A stretch of DNA of 64,000 nucleotides from the NCBI GenBank assembly GCA_963728195.1, contig CAVSIX010000005.1, forward strand, positions 186,001 to 250,000. Direction: 5' to 3'. Positions 42,449 to 53,282 of the stretch are shown here, piece after piece (position 1 is the first letter of the stretch; the number at the start of each line of letters is the position of its first letter). A program made the position numbers and the translations under genes. The notes under the pieces are model-generated. The model saw nothing but the letters and a program-made list of their open reading frames with translations, did not search any database and was not told the DNA's origin. This DNA comes from Sva-07 sp963728195 (GTDB lineage: Bacteria; Actinomycetota; Acidimicrobiia; Acidimicrobiales; Ilumatobacteraceae).

Positions 42449-42498
42449 GTTTGCGTGCGGATTCGGGTGGGGCGGCCCACCGAAATCCGCACGCAGAC
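42449..42498. repeat. Inverted repeat family B, copy 2
   Basis: Arms 42449-42471 and 42476-42498 around the same GCGG loop as copy 1 at 16327. Relative to copy 1 an A-T pair has become G-C on both arms (compensatory). Two adjacent mismatches and one G-T wobble interrupt the stem. It begins 12 bp after the hydratase stop. Confidence 0.88.
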
Positions 42499-42522
42499 GT
42501 CGTGTGAGGGTACGGTCGGATG

Positions 42523-43191
42523 ATGGACGCGATCGAGGCGATCATGACCACCAGGGCGATCCGTCGCTTCAGCGACGAGCCGGTCACCGACGACGAGATC
42601 GCCGTCTGTCTCCGCGCAGCCCAGCAGGCGCCGAGCGGCGGCAACGTCCAGCCCCAGCAGTACGTCGTGGTGACCGACGCAGCCACCAAGGCGGCCGTCG
42701 CACAGTGGTACCGGACGTCGTTCGATCGCTACGAGCGGTCACTGCCGGACGCATCCGCGTTCCGCGACGAAGCGGCGGCCGAGTCGTGGCGCAAGACCCG
42801 GGCCGCGAGTCGGCATCTGGCCGATCACGTGCACGACGCTCCTGCGATCGTGTTCTTCCTCCAACCGATCATCCCGTGGACGCCGTCGGACGACGAGGGC
42901 CCGATGGACATCGGTCGCCTCGATGCGAGCGTGTACCCGGCGGTCCAGAACTTCTGTGTGGCGGCTCGGGCGCTCGGCATCGGCACGTCGCTCACCACGG
43001 TGATCCGGATCCATTCGGCCGAGACGCTCGAGGTGCTCGGCGTCCCTGCGAACGACGACGGGAGTCCCCGCTTCGAGATCGCGGCGTGCATTCCGATGGG
43101 GCGCCCCGCCGGGCGCTTCGGCGTCGCTCCCCGCAAACCAGCCAGCGCCGTCACCCACTGGAACAGCTACGGCAACCGCCGCCGCGACTGA
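42523..43191 (+). CDS. Nitroreductase-family FMN oxidoreductase
   Basis: 222 aa. RAIRRFSDEPVTDDEI with the FMN-phosphate Arg residues and AAQQAPSGGNVQPQQYVVV are the family signature; GIGTSLTT and CIPMGRPAGRFG close the fold. It reduces nitro compounds or quinones with NAD(P)H, or acts on a specific metabolite. ATG 42523 is preferred over 42520 because TACGGT (42511-42516) then ends 6 nt upstream. Confidence 0.9.
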   Translation: MDAIEAIMTTRAIRRFSDEPVTDDEIAVCLRAAQQAPSGGNVQPQQYVVVTDAATKAAVAQWYRTSFDRYERSLPDASAFRDEAAAESWRKTRAASRHLADHVHDAPAIVFFLQPIIPWTPSDDEGPMDIGRLDASVYPAVQNFCVAARALGIGTSLTTVIRIHSAETLEVLGVPANDDGSPRFEIAACIPMGRPAGRFGVAPRKPASAVTHWNSYGNRRRD

Positions 43192-43209
43192 CTGGACCGC
43201 CAGTCCTCC

Positions 43210-43221
43210 GGGGTCGGGTCC
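43210..43221 (-). repeat. GGACCCGACCCC motif, copy 1
   Basis: 12-mer read on the minus strand, followed by GAAGGAC. Same motif at 43225, 57533 and 63590, each just past a gene end. Confidence 0.7.
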
Positions 43222-43224
43222 TTC

Positions 43225-43236
43225 GGGGTCGGGTCC
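43225..43236 (-). repeat. GGACCCGACCCC motif, copy 2
   Basis: Second tandem copy, offset 15 bp from the first. Confidence 0.7.
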
Positions 43237-43264
43237 GGGAGGACAGGTCTGCGACGATGACCAG

Positions 43265-44458
43265 ATGACCGCCCTCGAGTCCGACCGCCTCAGCGTCGAC
43301 CTGCTGGATCCGTACCTCTACCAACGGAACCCGCACGACGTGTGGGCGTGGATGCGCTCGAACGAGCCCGTCTACCGCGACGAACGCAACGGACTCTGGG
43401 CGGTCACGCGCCACGCCGATCTGATGGATGTCGAACGGCGCTCGACCGTGTTCTTGTCCGGCCAGGGCTACCGGGCGCTGTGGTCGCCCGAGGAGATCAA
43501 CATGATCGCCCAGGACGACCCGCGCCACCGCCAGCAGCGCATGCTCGTACAGCCCAAGCTCACCGGGAAGTCGGTCGCCCAGCGACAGGCGGAGATCGCC
43601 GCACTGGTCACCGAACTCATCGACGACGCCCTGGCCGCCGGCGACGAGATGGACGTCATCGATGCACTCGCCGGGCAGCTCCCGGCCCGCTTCACGGCGC
43701 GCATCCTCGGGTTCCCCGAGGAGCTGTGGCCGCAGATCAAGTCGTGGTCCGAGCGCCTGATGCGCACCGACATGCGCGACCGCGACGGCGAGGTGTTCCG
43801 CGACTTCTTCGCCGCAAACATGGAGTTCGTCGGCGTGCTCGGCGAGATCGCCCCGAAGAAGCTCGCCGAACCGGGCGACGACCTGATCAGCCTGTGGTTG
43901 CACTCGACGATCGATGGGGAACCACTCCCGCCGGCGACGATCGTCCATGAGGTCGGCCTGTTCATCGCCGGCGGCGCCGAGACCACCCGAACGGCGATCA
44001 GCCACGGCCTCCACGCGTTCGCGCAGCACCCCGACCAGTGGGACGCGATCGGGTCGGATCCCGACCTGGTTCCCGGTGCGGTCGAAGAGGTCCTGCGGTG
44101 GGTGACCCCGCTCAACAACTTCTTCCGGCGCGCAGCCACTGACGATCGCATCGGCGATCAGCCCGTCGAGCGCGGTGATCGCATCATCTTGTTGTACCCG
44201 TCGGCGAACCGCGACGAGGCGGTGTTCGCCGATCCGTTCAGCTTCGACATCCTGCGTGACCCGAACCCGCACGTGGCGTTCGGTTTCGGGACGCACCTGT
44301 GCATCGGCACCCATGTGGCGCGGTCGTCGCTCGCCGCCGTGTTCGGGCAGTTGAGCGCTCGCGTCACCGACCTGCGTGTCGTCGAGGAACCGGTGGTCGA
44401 GGCGAACATCTTCGCTCGTGCCGTGCAGTCGTTCCGCCTCGGCTACACGGTGCGCTGA
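43265..44458 (+). CDS. Cytochrome P450
   Basis: 397 aa soluble bacterial P450. I-helix acid/alcohol pair in IAGGAETTR, ExxR in VEEVLRW, and heme-thiolate Cys346 in FGFGTHLCIGTHVA. It inserts oxygen into an organic substrate using a ferredoxin partner not found in the window. The overall pattern recalls CYP families of steroid or fatty-acid degradation in mycobacteria, matching nearby ligases. A GACGAT box is 6 nt before the ATG. Confidence 0.92.
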   Translation: MTALESDRLSVDLLDPYLYQRNPHDVWAWMRSNEPVYRDERNGLWAVTRHADLMDVERRSTVFLSGQGYRALWSPEEINMIAQDDPRHRQQRMLVQPKLTGKSVAQRQAEIAALVTELIDDALAAGDEMDVIDALAGQLPARFTARILGFPEELWPQIKSWSERLMRTDMRDRDGEVFRDFFAANMEFVGVLGEIAPKKLAEPGDDLISLWLHSTIDGEPLPPATIVHEVGLFIAGGAETTRTAISHGLHAFAQHPDQWDAIGSDPDLVPGAVEEVLRWVTPLNNFFRRAATDDRIGDQPVERGDRIILLYPSANRDEAVFADPFSFDILRDPNPHVAFGFGTHLCIGTHVARSSLAAVFGQLSARVTDLRVVEEPVVEANIFARAVQSFRLGYTVR

Positions 44459-44469
44459 CCGGACACGAC

Positions 44470-45531
44470 ATGGCGGTCGGCTTGTTCGGGTTCTACGACC
44501 ACGGGAACTTCGGTGACGATCTCATGGCGCTGCTGTTCAGCAGTGCGCTCCGAGAAGCCGGACATCGCGTCGTGTCGTCCTCGTGCCGTCCGGAACTCGC
44601 CGAAGAATGCGGTATCGATGTCGTCGACAGCATCGAGTCGCTGGTGGATGAAGCCGATGCCATCGTCTATGGAGGTGGCGGGATTCTCGTGCCCCACACG
44701 ATGGAAGCGGGTTCGCGGTACAGCGCATACCGCACGGACATCACGACGCTGCTGAGGCATGTCGAGCGGACCGCAACGCCGTTGGCGGCGTTCTCGATCG
44801 GCGGCACCGGGTTCGGCCACGATGCGCTCCCGGCCCCCGTCGAGGCATTGATCCGGCCAGGGGTCCTGTCGTCGTGCACGCTGCGGCTGCACGGCGACCG
44901 AGCTCACTTCGGTGCCGACGTTCCGCCTCCGCCGGTTTTTCCGGATGTGGTGCTGCACACGAGTGTGATGTTCCCGTTCATCGCCGACCGGTCGGAGGCA
45001 GAGGACGACCGGTACGCCATCGGCGTGAATGTCGGGAATCGATCGATCGATCGGCGGCTCTGCATGTTTCTCCGTCTGATGCAGAAGGGCTCTCGCCACA
45101 TCGACGTGAAGTACTTCGATACGTTCACCGAGGACTCGCCCGTGAGAGCACCGGAGATGTACTCCGCCGACGAATCCGAGAATGTCCGGTACCGCTCCGT
45201 GCGACGTCATCTCGAAGCGGTTGCGAGCGTCGACATGCTCTTCACCCACAAGCTCCACATCGGTGTGGCTGCGGTGTCGTACGGGATCCCCATCGTGTCG
45301 TGGGTCGGGGCGTCCAAGGCCAGAAGCTTCTTGTCCGAGGTCGGCGCCGAAGGAGCAAGCGTCGGCCCGCGGCGTCGCGACGCGCCTCTCCTGCTCACGA
45401 AGATGCTGGCGTCTGGTGGACGGTGCCCGGCTTCTTGTGGACCCGATCCCGCGCGCCTCGCCCACATGCGAGTGCAGAGCGCTCGCCATGTCGAGGAGAT
45501 GCTGAGCTGGATCGACCTCGTGGTGGCGTGA
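44470..45531 (+). CDS. Polysaccharide pyruvyl transferase family protein
   Basis: 353 aa. N-terminal FGFYDHGNFGDDLMALLF and YGGGGILVPHTMEAGSRYSAY, then LFTHKLHIGVAAVSYGIPIV near the C-terminus, are the CsaB/WcaK-like pyruvyl transferase pattern (GNxGDD, GGGG, H.lHa). It adds ketal-pyruvate to a cell-surface glycan from PEP. No other exopolysaccharide gene is nearby. Codon use is slightly less GC3-rich than the neighbours, hinting at acquisition. It starts 11 bp after the P450 stop. Confidence 0.85.
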   Translation: MAVGLFGFYDHGNFGDDLMALLFSSALREAGHRVVSSSCRPELAEECGIDVVDSIESLVDEADAIVYGGGGILVPHTMEAGSRYSAYRTDITTLLRHVERTATPLAAFSIGGTGFGHDALPAPVEALIRPGVLSSCTLRLHGDRAHFGADVPPPPVFPDVVLHTSVMFPFIADRSEAEDDRYAIGVNVGNRSIDRRLCMFLRLMQKGSRHIDVKYFDTFTEDSPVRAPEMYSADESENVRYRSVRRHLEAVASVDMLFTHKLHIGVAAVSYGIPIVSWVGASKARSFLSEVGAEGASVGPRRRDAPLLLTKMLASGGRCPASCGPDPARLAHMRVQSARHVEEMLSWIDLVVA

Positions 45532-45571
45532 CCGGGGCCGCTGGGCTGCGTGGATGTGATTCGATGGCGAG

Positions 45572-47875
45572 GTGAGCGACGACGACCGTGATGCGATCTG
45601 GCGTTCGGATGACGTCCCGGTTGCTGCGCCGTCCGAGACCCGCTGGTCCGTGGGCGGGTCTCCGACGGCCGAGCCCATCAGGTTCGACACCCCGACGGGC
45701 GACCCGGATTCGCCGCCTCCCCGACGGCCGAGCCCATCGGTGATCATCGGCGGTGCTCTGGCGGCGATCGTTGCCGTCGCCGTGATCGTCGGGCTGCTCG
45801 CCGGCGGCTCAGATGACTCGACGGCGACGACCGAGTCGACCACGACGACCGAGGCCAGCGTGGACACGGTCGTGATCGATCCCGTCGAGACACCGACCAC
45901 CAGCGTCGTGACCGTCGACGGGCCCGACGAGATCGAACTCCCCGCCGCCGTCGCTCGCATCCAGGCTCCCACCGAGGTGGTCGTACTGGCGCAGGGCGGG
46001 CTGCTGCACACGCTGTCGCTGCCATCCGGACGCATCCGAACGGTCGATCTCAACGGCGTCGCCGACACCCCGGCGCGGAATGTTCTCGGCGGAAGCGTCG
46101 TCGTGGCGGCGGATGCGACGGCCGTCGGCGTTGGCCCCTCGGAGCTGATCATCATCCCGCGATCGGGTGAGGCGATCGATGTCGAGATGGATCTGGGTGT
46201 CGGCAGCGGCGGAGCGAACGTCGACGGCTGGGTGCGCTCCGACGACGGTTCGACGAGGTTCCTGGTCACTGTGTACCCGACACAAGGTGGCATCTTCGAG
46301 CTCTTCACGGTCACCGCCGACGGTGCGATCGCCGAGGTGCCCGGCGGCGCAGCCCGCTACGGCATGGGACCGGCGGCCGGCTTCGACGGTGACGTCGTGG
46401 TCAACGATGCTGGCGGGGCGTACCGGGTCGCCGGAGACGGCACGTACGGGCGCATCGAGGACGGCATGGTGTACGCGTCGAACGGTGGGCACCGGCTCGT
46501 GCGCGAGTGCGACGAGCGCCTCCAGTGCGTCACGGTGCTCGTCTCGGAGTCCGACGGTGCCCGTCGCGTGATCGATCCGGCGGTGCTCCCGCAGGACTTC
46601 CAGACGCAGACCTTCAATCTCGCGCTGTCACCCGATGGATCCGCCGCGGCGATGACGCGCAGCGGCAGCGAACAGCAACGCGTGATCGTCGACCTCGCGA
46701 CGGGAGAGGTGGCGGCGGCCCGTTCGGACATGTGGACGGGGGGCTCGACGTGGGCAGCGGACAGCTCCGGCGTCTTCGACGTCGTGAACGGCGGCCTCCA
46801 GTTCATCGACCGGTCGACGGGTGAGGCGGTCAGGTTCGGGCAGGAATTCGGCGCCATCATGAGTGTCGGTGTCCGTCGTCCCGACGCCGAGTTGCCGGTC
46901 GAACCGGCGATCGTCACCGCCGCGCTCACGCCGCAACGACCGATCGGGCGCACCGGACTGGTCGTCTCGGCGGCGGTACGCACCGGCGGCATCGGTTCAC
47001 TGTCGGTCGACGACCTCGAGTTGACCACCTGGGAGAGCCCGCCGCTGGGGAGGGCGTCGGCCGTGCTGGCCAGTCCGGGTAACGCTGTCGTGGCGCTGCC
47101 GGGCGACGGCGTCGAAGCGTTCATCTCGACGCCGGATGCCACCACCATGCTGGGTGAGCAGTTCACAGCGGACGCACCGATGCTGCCGGGTCCCTCCGGC
47201 ACCATCTGGGTGCCCGACGACACGGACCGAGCGACCGACGTGCGGTATCGGCTGTTGCGGCTCGACGGAACCGTGGCCGACGATCTCGGCGATCCGCTCG
47301 TGGACGTGTCCGACGCAATGCTGCTCGGCAGCGACGGCCGGGGCGCGCTCGTCGTCGAGCGCCGTGGCGACGTGTTCGTCGTCGGCGTCGACGGCGCCAC
47401 CCGTCTGACATCGGGCGAGTTGGTCGCCATCGGCGCGACGACGGCGTACGTCCGCGAATGCGACACGGTCGTCGACTGCACCATCGTGCGGATCGATCGC
47501 CAGTCCGCAGAACGATCGGAGGTGGACCTCGCCGCACCGTTGACCGACTCGCTCGGTGCGGTCGACGGCGCCCGCAGCGGCGCACTCGGCTCGACGGTCT
47601 CACCCGACGGGAACGTGATCGTGTCGCAGCTCGATGCGGTCCGGGGTGGTCTCGAGCCGGTGCTGCAGACGGTGTTGCTCGACGTGGCCACGGGGGCGGT
47701 GACCTTCGTCGATGGGCGCAGCGACGACCAACCGATCGTGTGGAACGACGACTCGACGTTCGCCGCACTGCTCGTCGGATCCATCGTCCACGTGTACGAC
47801 CGTGCCGCCGATGACGTCGTCGAACTCGACGGTCCCCGCATTCGGGCAATCGGACCAGCTCCCGGAGACGGGTAG
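45572..47875 (+). CDS. Membrane-anchored protein with propeller-like extracellular domain
   Basis: 767 aa from a GTG. About 55 charged/Pro-rich cytoplasmic residues are followed by one membrane helix (SVIIGGALAAIVAVAVIVGLLA), a Thr-rich linker and a large all-beta domain with repeated SPDG and VDLATGEV-type strands, as in WD40/TolB-like propellers. It may sense or bind a ligand outside the cell; no enzyme motif was found. One pair of Cys-rich segments (VRECDERLQC, VRECDTVVDC) may form disulfides. Confidence 0.75.
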   Translation: MSDDDRDAIWRSDDVPVAAPSETRWSVGGSPTAEPIRFDTPTGDPDSPPPRRPSPSVIIGGALAAIVAVAVIVGLLAGGSDDSTATTESTTTTEASVDTVVIDPVETPTTSVVTVDGPDEIELPAAVARIQAPTEVVVLAQGGLLHTLSLPSGRIRTVDLNGVADTPARNVLGGSVVVAADATAVGVGPSELIIIPRSGEAIDVEMDLGVGSGGANVDGWVRSDDGSTRFLVTVYPTQGGIFELFTVTADGAIAEVPGGAARYGMGPAAGFDGDVVVNDAGGAYRVAGDGTYGRIEDGMVYASNGGHRLVRECDERLQCVTVLVSESDGARRVIDPAVLPQDFQTQTFNLALSPDGSAAAMTRSGSEQQRVIVDLATGEVAAARSDMWTGGSTWAADSSGVFDVVNGGLQFIDRSTGEAVRFGQEFGAIMSVGVRRPDAELPVEPAIVTAALTPQRPIGRTGLVVSAAVRTGGIGSLSVDDLELTTWESPPLGRASAVLASPGNAVVALPGDGVEAFISTPDATTMLGEQFTADAPMLPGPSGTIWVPDDTDRATDVRYRLLRLDGTVADDLGDPLVDVSDAMLLGSDGRGALVVERRGDVFVVGVDGATRLTSGELVAIGATTAYVRECDTVVDCTIVRIDRQSAERSEVDLAAPLTDSLGAVDGARSGALGSTVSPDGNVIVSQLDAVRGGLEPVLQTVLLDVATGAVTFVDGRSDDQPIVWNDDSTFAALLVGSIVHVYDRAADDVVELDGPRIRAIGPAPGDG

Positions 47876-47948
47876 GTCGACGGACGGTCGGGCGCCTGTT
47901 GCGGCTGACGCCCGGTGCGCCGGCCGACACCGACTACCTTCTGCGGCC

Positions 47949-49514
47949 ATGGGGAACATCACCAGTCTCGCCGACATCCTTCGCGTCCACGGCGCCGACC
48001 GTGCCGATCACCCGGCGCTGATCCAGGACGACCGCACGCTGAGCTGGGCCGACCTCGCAACCCGCGCGGCGCAGGTCGCACAGGGACTCGCGGCCGACGG
48101 CGTCGGCTCGCAGGACCGCGTCGCGTTCATCGACAAGAACGGCATCGAGCACTTCGAGGTGTTCTTCGGTGCGGCCCTGCTCAACGCCGTGTGCGTCGAC
48201 GTCAACTGGCGCCTGGCTCCTCCCGAGGTCGAGTACATCGTCAACGACGCCGATACGAAGGTGCTCGTGATCGGACCGGACTTCGTGCCGGTCATCGACG
48301 CGATCCGCGACGGCCTCACGACGGTGCAGCGGATCCTCGTGATCGGTGGCCACGACGGCTACGAGTCGTACGAGGACTGGGTGTCGTCGTTCCCCGCCGA
48401 GGACCCGGGTGCTTCGTCGGCACACGACGACGTGGCGTTCCAGCTGTACTCATCGGGGACCACCGGTCGCCCGAAGGGCGTGATGCTCACGAACGACAAC
48501 TTCTTCAGCCTGCTGCCGCTGGCGAAGGAGATGTGGGAGCTGGGCCCGGACACGGTCAACCTCATCGCGATGCCGCTGTTCCACATCGGCGGTGGCGGTT
48601 GGGCGATCGCCGGCATGTACGAGGGTTGTACGTCCGTGATCTTCCGCGAGCTGGATCCGGCCGCACTCATCCGCACGATCGAGCAACAGCGCATCAGCCA
48701 CGCCTTCATCGTCCCCGCGGTGCTCGCGTTCATGCTGATGGTCCCCGGTGTCGCCGATGCCGACTACTCGAGTCTGAAGATCGTCGTCTACGGCGCGTCG
48801 CCGATCAGCGAGGACGTGCTCGCCAAATGCGTCGAGATGTTCAAACCGTGCAAGTTCTGGCAGGCCTACGGGCTGACGGAGACGACCGGCGCGGTCGTCA
48901 ACCTGGCGCCGGACGACCACGACACGACCGGCCCGAACCGGCACCGCCTGCGGTCGTGCGGCCTGCCCGGGCCCGGCGTCGAGATCCGCATCGTCGGCGA
49001 CGAGGACCAGGAGTGCGAGCTCGGCGAGGTCGGCGAGATCTGGATCCGCTCGCCCCAGGTGATGAAGGGGTACTGGAAGCAGCCAGAGGAGACGGAGAAG
49101 TCGATCACACCGGACGGCTGGTTCAAGTCCGGCGATGCCGGCTACCTCGACGCCGACGGCTACCTCTACATCCACGACCGGGTGAAGGACATGATCGTGT
49201 CCGGCGGCGAGAACGTGTATCCCGCCGAGGTCGAGAACGTGTTGATGGCGCACCCGGGCATCGCCGACGTCGCCGTGATCGGCGTGCCGCACGAGAAGTG
49301 GGGCGAGACCGCGAAGGCGATCGTGGTGAAGGCGCCCGACTCATCGGTGACCGAAGCGGAGATCATCTCGTACGCCAAGGAGCGCCTCGCCACGTTCAAG
49401 TGTCCGACCAGTGTCGACTGGGTCGACGTGCTGCCGCGCAACCCGAGTGGCAAGGTCCTCAAGAAGGATTTGCGCGAGCCCTACTGGGAAGGCCGCGACC
49501 GCCGCGTCGGCTGA
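47949..49514 (+). CDS. Acyl-CoA synthetase (long-chain-fatty-acid-CoA ligase type)
   Basis: 521 aa. P-loop YSSGTTGRPKG (from 167), AYGLTETTGAV, FKSGDAGYLDADGYLYIHDRVKDMIVSGGENVYP-type hinge elements and catalytic Lys in RNPSGKVLKKDLR. Same family as the proteins at 1507 and 37401 but a separate subfamily. TACCTT (47935-47940) ends 8 nt before the ATG, which fixes the start over an upstream extension. Confidence 0.92.
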   Translation: MGNITSLADILRVHGADRADHPALIQDDRTLSWADLATRAAQVAQGLAADGVGSQDRVAFIDKNGIEHFEVFFGAALLNAVCVDVNWRLAPPEVEYIVNDADTKVLVIGPDFVPVIDAIRDGLTTVQRILVIGGHDGYESYEDWVSSFPAEDPGASSAHDDVAFQLYSSGTTGRPKGVMLTNDNFFSLLPLAKEMWELGPDTVNLIAMPLFHIGGGGWAIAGMYEGCTSVIFRELDPAALIRTIEQQRISHAFIVPAVLAFMLMVPGVADADYSSLKIVVYGASPISEDVLAKCVEMFKPCKFWQAYGLTETTGAVVNLAPDDHDTTGPNRHRLRSCGLPGPGVEIRIVGDEDQECELGEVGEIWIRSPQVMKGYWKQPEETEKSITPDGWFKSGDAGYLDADGYLYIHDRVKDMIVSGGENVYPAEVENVLMAHPGIADVAVIGVPHEKWGETAKAIVVKAPDSSVTEAEIISYAKERLATFKCPTSVDWVDVLPRNPSGKVLKKDLREPYWEGRDRRVG

Positions 49515-49516
49515 CC

Positions 49517-50185
49517 TCAGGCGACGCGTTCGCCCCGCTCGTCGATCTCGAAGAGCCGGATGTTGCTCTCGCTCGACACGGCGTGGCGTGCCTGTTCGAT
49601 CAACGACGGGTCCTCGACGTGGAGGGCGACGATGATCGCCTCGGCGGCGTCGGGATCGATGAATCCCTGCTGGTAGGCCCGGCTCTGGCCGGTGCCGATG
49701 ATGAAGCTCCACACCGACGTCACGGCGAAGCCGAAGAAGGCGCCGCCGATCACCGCACCGACGGTGATCGGGCCGCTGCCGGTCATCAACCACACGCCCA
49801 GGCCGATCACCAGGGCACCGATGACGGCCCCGGGGATGCCACCGAAGGCGATGCGGCGCGCAGCGTGGGCGGTGACGCCCTCTGGATCGGCTTCGTGGGT
49901 GGCCTCTCGGGCGACCGGGTGACCGAGCACCAGCATCGTCGTGTCGGTGTCGTTCGTGCTCGTGCGCTCGAAGTCCAAGGCGATGACTCGCGCGGTCTCG
50001 ATGTCGTCCGAGATCGCCACGAGGTTGTGGTGCAGCAGCGTGGCGTTCGGATTGGAGTTCGACACCTCGCTCAGATGCGGGGCGTGTCGACGGGCCCAGG
50101 CGGTGAGCGTGACCGGCTGTCCAGTGCTCGGCGAGCGATCACGCGACGCGCCATCGGTTCGGTCGGTGCGTTCGAATTCGGTCAT
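49517..50185 (-). CDS. Membrane protein of unknown function (general-stress-like)
   Basis: 222 aa from ATG 50185. A soluble first half (LHHNLVAISDDIETARVIALDFER) is followed by two glycine-rich membrane helices (about 125-175) and a soluble end. The pattern of a signalling-like N-domain plus a GGxxGAxxGA double helix resembles actinobacterial general-stress proteins of the YflT/17M type. GAGAGGGA lies 5 nt before the ATG, a rare clear SD. Confidence 0.65.
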   Translation of the reverse strand: MTEFERTDRTDGASRDRSPSTGQPVTLTAWARRHAPHLSEVSNSNPNATLLHHNLVAISDDIETARVIALDFERTSTNDTDTTMLVLGHPVAREATHEADPEGVTAHAARRIAFGGIPGAVIGALVIGLGVWLMTGSGPITVGAVIGGAFFGFAVTSVWSFIIGTGQSRAYQQGFIDPDAAEAIIVALHVEDPSLIEQARHAVSSESNIRLFEIDERGERVA

Positions 50186-50190
50186 GGTCG

Positions 50191-50198
50191 TCCCTCTC
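50191..50198 (-). promoter_or_regulatory. SD of the small membrane protein gene
   Basis: GAGAGGGA on the minus strand, 5 nt before the ATG at 50185; it rejects the longer frame to 50275. Confidence 0.65.
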
Positions 50199-50289
50199 GA
50201 TCGGATGGCGTCGGAGTGCCCCGATCGCAACGTCCGCAAACTCGCTCGCCCTGCCCCCGACCCGCCCACGGACACGTCAGGCGAGCCGG

Positions 50290-50311
50290 AAAAATCCCGC
50301 GCTCAGCGGGA
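50290..50311 (-). terminator. Intrinsic terminator of the TauE/SafE gene
   Basis: On the minus strand a TCCCGC/GCGGGA stem (50295-50311, 5-nt loop) is followed by TTTTT. It lies 34 bp after the stop at 50345. The only classical hairpin plus T-tract I found in the window. Confidence 0.75.
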
Positions 50312-50344
50312 CGATCTGCGCACATTTCGGGCGGTGGGGACCGA

Positions 50345-51190
50345 TCAGAGGAGCGCGAGCAGTGAATCGACGGCGGTGTACCCGGCGACGACGACCAGCA
50401 GGACCACGAACCACTTCTGCAGGAAGCTCGGATCGCGGGTGCTGGCGAGACGGCTGCCGACGAACACGCCGATCAGGCTCGCGATGGTGAACGGGATGAC
50501 CGTGGCCCATTCGATCGTTCCCGAGGGCAACCTCGTGGCGAGTGCCACCGTCGAGTTGACGGCGATCACCAGCAGTGAGGTGCCGACGGCCTCGGGCATC
50601 GTGAAGCCGAGAGCGAGCACCAGTGCCGGCACGATCACGAACCCGCCTCCGACGCCGAAGAACCCCGTCAGGAGCCCGATGAACGAACCCGCAAGGACGA
50701 CCTTGACGGCGGTGGCGACGTCGAGGTGCACCTCCGAAGTGGTGGCCGGTCGGGCGTGCGTCCCCGCGTCGGAGGCTGCCGCGGCGCCGGCTGAACGCAC
50801 CGTCGCTCCACGCTGATCGGTGGCGGCTTGTGCGGCCAGGCGCCGCCACATCGCGTAGGCGGCGACCAGCATCAACACGGCGAATGCGAGCAGCAGCACG
50901 TCGGCGTCGACCGACTCGTTCCACGCCGAGCCGAGCAGCGATCCGCCGACACCGGCCAAGCCGAACACGGTGCCCGCCGCGAAGCGGACCCGGCCGGCGC
51001 GCCAGTGTGGGATGATCCCGATCAGCGCAGTGATCGTGACGAGCACCAGTGACGTCGTCGTGGCGCTCTTCGCATCCTGGCCGGCGGCGTACACGAGCGC
51101 CGGCACGGCGAGGATCGATCCGCCGCCGCCGAGCGCGCCGAGCGACAGCCCGATCAGGAATCCCAGTGGGGAGGCCAACAGTGCTCGCAC
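50345..51190 (-). CDS. TSUP-family (TauE/SafE) membrane exporter
   Basis: 281 aa from a GTG. Two four-helix halves, each opening with the family motif: GALGGGGSILAVPALVYA and GFFGVGGGFVIVPALVLALG, separated by an Ala-rich loop. TSUP proteins export sulfite, sulfoacetate or related anions; fused partners in persulfide operons are known. TATCGT (51197-51202) ends 6 nt before the GTG, and a CsoR/CstR-like site overlaps it. Confidence 0.88.
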   Translation of the reverse strand: MRALLASPLGFLIGLSLGALGGGGSILAVPALVYAAGQDAKSATTTSLVLVTITALIGIIPHWRAGRVRFAAGTVFGLAGVGGSLLGSAWNESVDADVLLLAFAVLMLVAAYAMWRRLAAQAATDQRGATVRSAGAAAASDAGTHARPATTSEVHLDVATAVKVVLAGSFIGLLTGFFGVGGGFVIVPALVLALGFTMPEAVGTSLLVIAVNSTVALATRLPSGTIEWATVIPFTIASLIGVFVGSRLASTRDPSFLQKWFVVLLVVVAGYTAVDSLLALL

Positions 51191-51199
51191 CCTTCCACG

Positions 51200-51215
51200 A
51201 TACCCCCCGAGGTAT
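51200..51215. promoter_or_regulatory. CsoR/CstR-like operator
   Basis: ATACCCCCCGAGGTAT, an inverted repeat (ATACCCC / GAGGTAT, one mismatch) of the 16-bp size and ATACC..GGTAT ends bound by CsoR-family repressors, including persulfide-sensing CstR. It overlaps the -10 box of the TSUP gene by three bases. No csoR-like gene is in the window. Confidence 0.5.
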
Positions 51216-51279
51216 AGATTCGGTGATGACCCCCGAGATGTGCACGGATCGTTGCGCTGAGAGCGACGCCGTGGGCAAA

Positions 51280-51308
51280 TTACGGGTTGGGGTAAGCGGC
51301 GATAGCGT
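51280..51308 (+). promoter_or_regulatory. Promoter of typA
   Basis: -35 TTACGG (51280-51285), 17-bp spacer, -10 TAGCGT (51303-51308), 8 nt before the GTG start. Confidence 0.55.
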
Positions 51309-51316
51309 GGTTTGTC

Positions 51317-53272
<1,956 letters not shown>

Positions 53273-53282
53273 AAACGAAGAC

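Larger units (their letters stand above)
43190..43244 (+). terminator. Nested hairpins after the nitroreductase gene
   Basis: A 6-bp hairpin GACTGG/CCAGTC (43190-43205, loop ACCG) is followed by GTCCTCC (43203-43209) pairing with GGAGGAC (43238-43244) around two GGGGTCGGGTCC copies. The two stems overlap and compete. No T-tract. Confidence 0.5.

Noticed and set aside
37401..44458. A dedicated steroid-degradation cluster
   Set aside because: Ligase, dehydrogenases, hydratase and P450 are suggestive, but the ring-cleavage genes (kstD, hsaC, hsaD) and KstR sites are missing, so only general acyl-CoA catabolism is claimed.
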